Of a DNA stretch of 9,188 bases, positions 6,862 to 9,188 are shown one piece after another. The DNA lies in assembly GCA_023428655.1 (NCBI GenBank), contig JAEYXC010000412.1:1-9188 (forward strand). The letters run 5' to 3'. Under the pieces are notes generated by a model. It was not told the origin of the DNA, searched no databases, and saw nothing but the letters and a program-made list of their open reading frames with translations. A program made the position numbers and the translations under genes. The stretch comes from Bacillota bacterium (lineage in GTDB: Bacteria > Bacillota > Clostridia > Lachnospirales > Lachnospiraceae). Within the stretch, counting starts at the first letter, position 1, and each line of letters opens with the position of its first letter.

Positions 6862-7068
6862 TAACTCAAACCTCGCACATTTAAAACGATAACCCGAGTA
6901 GATGGTTACGATATTCGTAAGGGAAACTATCTGAACACGTCAGCACTTGATTTCACAAGGCAAAATCTTAGTATTCGACAGACGTGTGAAGCCAAGTGAA
7001 AGCATGTTTTTTGATGAATATAGTAATCATCTTCTCGGTGAAAAACTGCAGGTGCGAAGTTTAAGTTA
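6862..7068 (-). other. About 207-bp imperfect inverted-repeat element, candidate structured RNA
   Basis: The spacer between two pathway genes folds on itself along most of its length. The nested helices pair 6862-6878 with 7052-7068 (17 bp, of which two are G-U pairs in the minus-strand RNA and mismatches in the plus strand). They also pair 6892-6909 with 7023-7039 (15 bp, one bulge, two mismatches), 6911-6916 with 7016-7021 (6 bp), and 6935-6941 with 6981-6987 (7 bp). In addition 6951-6961 can pair with 6991-7001 (9 bp plus two U-U), which would form a pseudoknot with the previous helix. No convincing reading frame is present and no known riboswitch class is recognised. It starts 8 bases after the sugar dehydrogenase stop. 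It may be a cis-acting or processed RNA, or a miniature inverted-repeat mobile element. Confidence 0.6.
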
Positions 7069-7075
7069 TTCACTG

Positions 7076-8281
7076 CTACCTAGATTTATCAATATATTTT
7101 TCATTCCATATAACTGCAGTCTTTAGCGGAGCACCCTTGCTATAGATTTTTTCCTTATAAGCTTTCATTGGATCACTGATAAACTCCTCCTTATCAATTA
7201 ATTCTACAATCTGATCATATCTACTCTGCTCTAAGATTTTGATTGCTTCCTCCATATGATCTTGCCTAAAATTAATTGAACCAAAGATCAAGTTGTTCTT
7301 AAAGCCAAAAGGCATCGTATCATAAGAAACAACAGGACCAAGAGAAAAACTATTATATAGACCATTACACCCAAGAACCCCATACTTAAATGCAAGCTCA
7401 TGTTCTATATTGGCTCCACTTACACCAATGAATGTAGTTGCTGTTCCACCTAATTTTTCGACAATTACTTTTGCTAACTCCTCACTGGAAGCAAAATTAC
7501 TTTGAACATAATCTGCCCTAGCCTGTTCCTTCGCAAATTTAACTTTTGGTGAATTCTCATCACTTCTGCCAACAAATACAATATTCGCTTCGGGATATTT
7601 TTGCCTGATCAAATCTCCAATAAACATTCCGGTAGTTCCGAGACCAAAGATACAAACTCTCTTGAAGGTATTCTTTTTGGCTAATATCCTTGCTTCTGCT
7701 TCGTCACATTTATGTTGCGCCATCTCCACACGGAAATTATGTGCTTCCCCTAAGTCTTCCATTCTCTCTCTTTGAAAGATCATACAGCCATAGGGATCCG
7801 GAAAGACTAATTTCTTCGCTAAGGAGAATGCCAGCTTACCATCCTTGACATAACCCTCCGGGATGTCAAGAAGCATATCCGGATGATAATAATTCATATC
7901 CGAGAACAATCCATCCGCTCCATCACAGCCATATTCAAAATAACTCTCTTCTTCTGTGTATCTGGTTGGATCATAACTATTTCCACCTCTGATCAAAACG
8001 ATAGCAAAACGATTCTGAGAAGGAACCCATACAATACCTTCATGTCCATTAATCAAACGTTTCTGCCCTTCAGGGAATTTATCGGTTAGCTTTCCCTCCA
8101 TACCCATATGCAAGAATTCGTTATCAGTACCACAAAATCCTACGATTACACTCTCTGCCAGTATTCCTTCCTTTTCCTCCTCACCACGGAGTCGTCTTCT
8201 CTTTGGATTGATGATTTCAACATCACCATATACCAAAGGTTTTTCTTTATCATTCTGAAAATATGTTCCCTTAACCTTCAT
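7076..8281 (-). CDS. Glucose-dehydrogenase-like MDR sugar dehydrogenase, candidate L-galactose 1-dehydrogenase
   Basis: A 401-residue MDR protein resembling archaeal-type glucose 1-dehydrogenases, which oxidise C1 of an aldose to the lactone. Catalytic-site signatures are GFCGTDNEF (Cys50) and NGHEGIV (His80, Glu81). A GADGLFSDMNYYHPDMLLDIP stretch (121-141, one residue longer than can usefully be quoted as a motif) matches the segment that follows the lobe in glucose dehydrogenases. The Rossmann fold begins at about 208 with GLGTTG (213-218), and the second strand ends VGRSD, lacking the acidic residue of NAD enzymes; NADP use is possible. The four-cysteine structural zinc lobe is missing: about residues 99-120 contain only Cys119. 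The start has GAGGTG five bases upstream and follows the lactonase stop by 10 bases. The pairing with a lactonase supports a C1 dehydrogenase; the sugar is inferred from downstream enzymes. Confidence 0.7.
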   Translation of the reverse strand: MKVKGTYFQNDKEKPLVYGDVEIINPKRRRLRGEEEKEGILAESVIVGFCGTDNEFLHMGMEGKLTDKFPEGQKRLINGHEGIVWVPSQNRFAIVLIRGGNSYDPTRYTEEESYFEYGCDGADGLFSDMNYYHPDMLLDIPEGYVKDGKLAFSLAKKLVFPDPYGCMIFQRERMEDLGEAHNFRVEMAQHKCDEAEARILAKKNTFKRVCIFGLGTTGMFIGDLIRQKYPEANIVFVGRSDENSPKVKFAKEQARADYVQSNFASSEELAKVIVEKLGGTATTFIGVSGANIEHELAFKYGVLGCNGLYNSFSLGPVVSYDTMPFGFKNNLIFGSINFRQDHMEEAIKILEQSRYDQIVELIDKEEFISDPMKAYKEKIYSKGAPLKTAVIWNEKYIDKSR

Positions 8282-8291
8282 CCTTACACCT

Positions 8292-9170
8292 CTATTCCAC
8301 TATATTTAAGATATGTTTCGGCTCCTCTAATGTCGGAAAACCGTAGAACTCTTTCGCATTCTCTCCAAGGATCAATGCTTTTTCCTTCTCTGATAATTGA
8401 TCCGTCTTCTGTATGAAATCTAGACTCATCAAATAGGTGATTGCCGTCATTGTTCTTGGATAATCACTACCCCACATCAACTTCTTCATTCCACAAATAT
8501 CAGCTGCCCTTTTAATTGCTGTAATTGCAGATGGATATGGATAATACTCTTTGTGAAATAACCATGTAATTCCACCACTTTCAATATATACATTGGGATT
8601 TTTCGCTAACTCGATTTGTTTTTCCCAACCCTTCACCGTTACCATGCCAAAATGTCCGATTGCGATTCGAAGCTTAGGGAACCGATCGACCATTGTCTGC
8701 AAAGCATCCGTTTGTTCTTCCCCTTCTGCCAAATCAATGGAAATAAATTTACCCAATCGATCCGCTTGTTCAAATAGATCAGTGTGGTTTAGCAAATTTC
8801 TATTCGCTAATCTGCCACCGCATATTTTTATACCATCAAACTTTTGTACCCATTCATTTGCTATCTCTTTTTCTTCATACAAGCAACAGATTTTAATTCG
8901 TTCTTTATATTCTTCTTTGCAGGTAAGTAGATATCTATCTTGATTTCCGTCCATATATTCTTGCGTAACTACACAGCCACTTACTCCTGCATAATCCATA
9001 TTTGCAAAAAGCATATCAGCTGTATTCCTGCCATCAACCATATAGGGTGGCATCATTTGTACAATATCGCCGCAAAATTCACTTCTTCCCCCTGATAAAG
9101 CAAATACAGGCTTTCCGTTAATCCTACCCTGTTGCTTATCCCATAAATGTAAGTGCGTATCGATTATCAT
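8292..9170 (-). CDS. Amidohydrolase family 2 (COG3618-type) hydrolase, probable sugar-acid lactonase
   Basis: A 292-residue TIM-barrel metal-dependent hydrolase. The first strand carries IIDTHLHLWD with the HxH metal pair His6/His8. The family histidine is in IAIGHFGM (His173) and the C-terminal metal/base aspartate is in MWGSDYPRT (Asp236). Size and motifs fit the COG3618 group, which includes L-fucono- and L-rhamnono-lactonases. It would open L-galactono-1,5- or 1,4-lactone to L-galactonate. AAGGAGGTG (9176-9184) five bases before the ATG gives a strong start. The next gene, 10 bases downstream with its binding site touching this stop codon, is the dehydrogenase expected to make the lactone. 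Only 18 bases precede this gene here, so the operon promoter or earlier genes lie outside. Decarboxylases and other hydrolases share the fold; the lactonase call depends on context. Confidence 0.75.
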   Translation of the reverse strand: MIIDTHLHLWDKQQGRINGKPVFALSGGRSEFCGDIVQMMPPYMVDGRNTADMLFANMDYAGVSGCVVTQEYMDGNQDRYLLTCKEEYKERIKICCLYEEKEIANEWVQKFDGIKICGGRLANRNLLNHTDLFEQADRLGKFISIDLAEGEEQTDALQTMVDRFPKLRIAIGHFGMVTVKGWEKQIELAKNPNVYIESGGITWLFHKEYYPYPSAITAIKRAADICGMKKLMWGSDYPRTMTAITYLMSLDFIQKTDQLSEKEKALILGENAKEFYGFPTLEEPKHILNIVE

Positions 9171-9188
9171 AAAAACACCTCCTTATCC

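Noticed and set aside
6957..7120. Open plus-strand frame through the inverted-repeat spacer, reading like a protein fragment (KILVFDRRVKPSESM...)
   Set aside because: It has no start signal, meets a stop shortly upstream, and runs antisense into the end of the sugar dehydrogenase gene; self-complementarity explains the sequence better. A decayed gene remnant cannot be fully excluded.
2382..9170. L-fucose oxidative pathway as the primary reading of the cluster
   Set aside because: FucU, a COG3618 lactonase and a UxaA-family dehydratase would allow it, but tagaturonate reductase and an L-galactonate-type dehydrogenase have no place in fuconate breakdown, and no fuconate-specific aldolase or dehydrogenase is seen.

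Overview
The window reads as a piece of a low-GC Firmicutes genome, most likely a plant- or algal-polysaccharide-using clostridium of the Lachnospiraceae type. This is inferred from AT-rich spacers, strong AGGAGG-type ribosome binding sites, a textbook TTGACA/TATAAT promoter, a Gram-positive lipoprotein sugar-binding protein and the gene content. No marker gene fixes the taxonomy. Every convincing gene lies on the minus strand, so transcription runs from high to low coordinates.

Region by region, in the direction of transcription. (1) 9170-7076: a COG3618-type amidohydrolase (sugar lactonase) and, 10 bases later, a divergent glucose-dehydrogenase-like MDR sugar dehydrogenase. (2) 7068-6862: a gene-free spacer that is almost entirely one long imperfect inverted repeat, able to fold as nested helices with a possible pseudoknot. 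(3) 6825-2382: an L-galactonate-dehydrogenase-like zinc MDR protein, tagaturonate reductase UxaB, altronate dehydratase UxaA (32-base overlap with uxaB) and the fucose-type mutarotase FucU. Two tandem hairpins precede uxaB. (4) 2381-1967 (415 bases without a gene): a terminator-like hairpin behind fucU, then a consensus promoter followed by two related LacI-type palindromes. (5) 1966-1: a family 1 solute-binding lipoprotein, a long stem-loop, and the first 160 codons of a MalF-type ABC permease that runs off the window.

Taken together the enzymes fit one route: L-galactose anomers equilibrated by FucU; C1 oxidation to L-galactonolactone by the MDR sugar dehydrogenase; lactone hydrolysis to L-galactonate; C5 oxidation to D-tagaturonate; reduction to D-altronate by UxaB; dehydration to 2-keto-3-deoxy-D-gluconate by UxaA. 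L-galactose is 6-hydroxy-L-fucose, which would explain a fucose mutarotase in a hexuronate operon that shows no fucose isomerase, kinase or aldolase. The ABC transporter next door would import the sugar or an oligosaccharide carrying it. The assignment of the last four enzymes is firm or fairly firm by family; the identity of the starting sugar is inference. KDG kinase, KDG-6-P aldolase, the second permease and the predicted repressor are not in the window.
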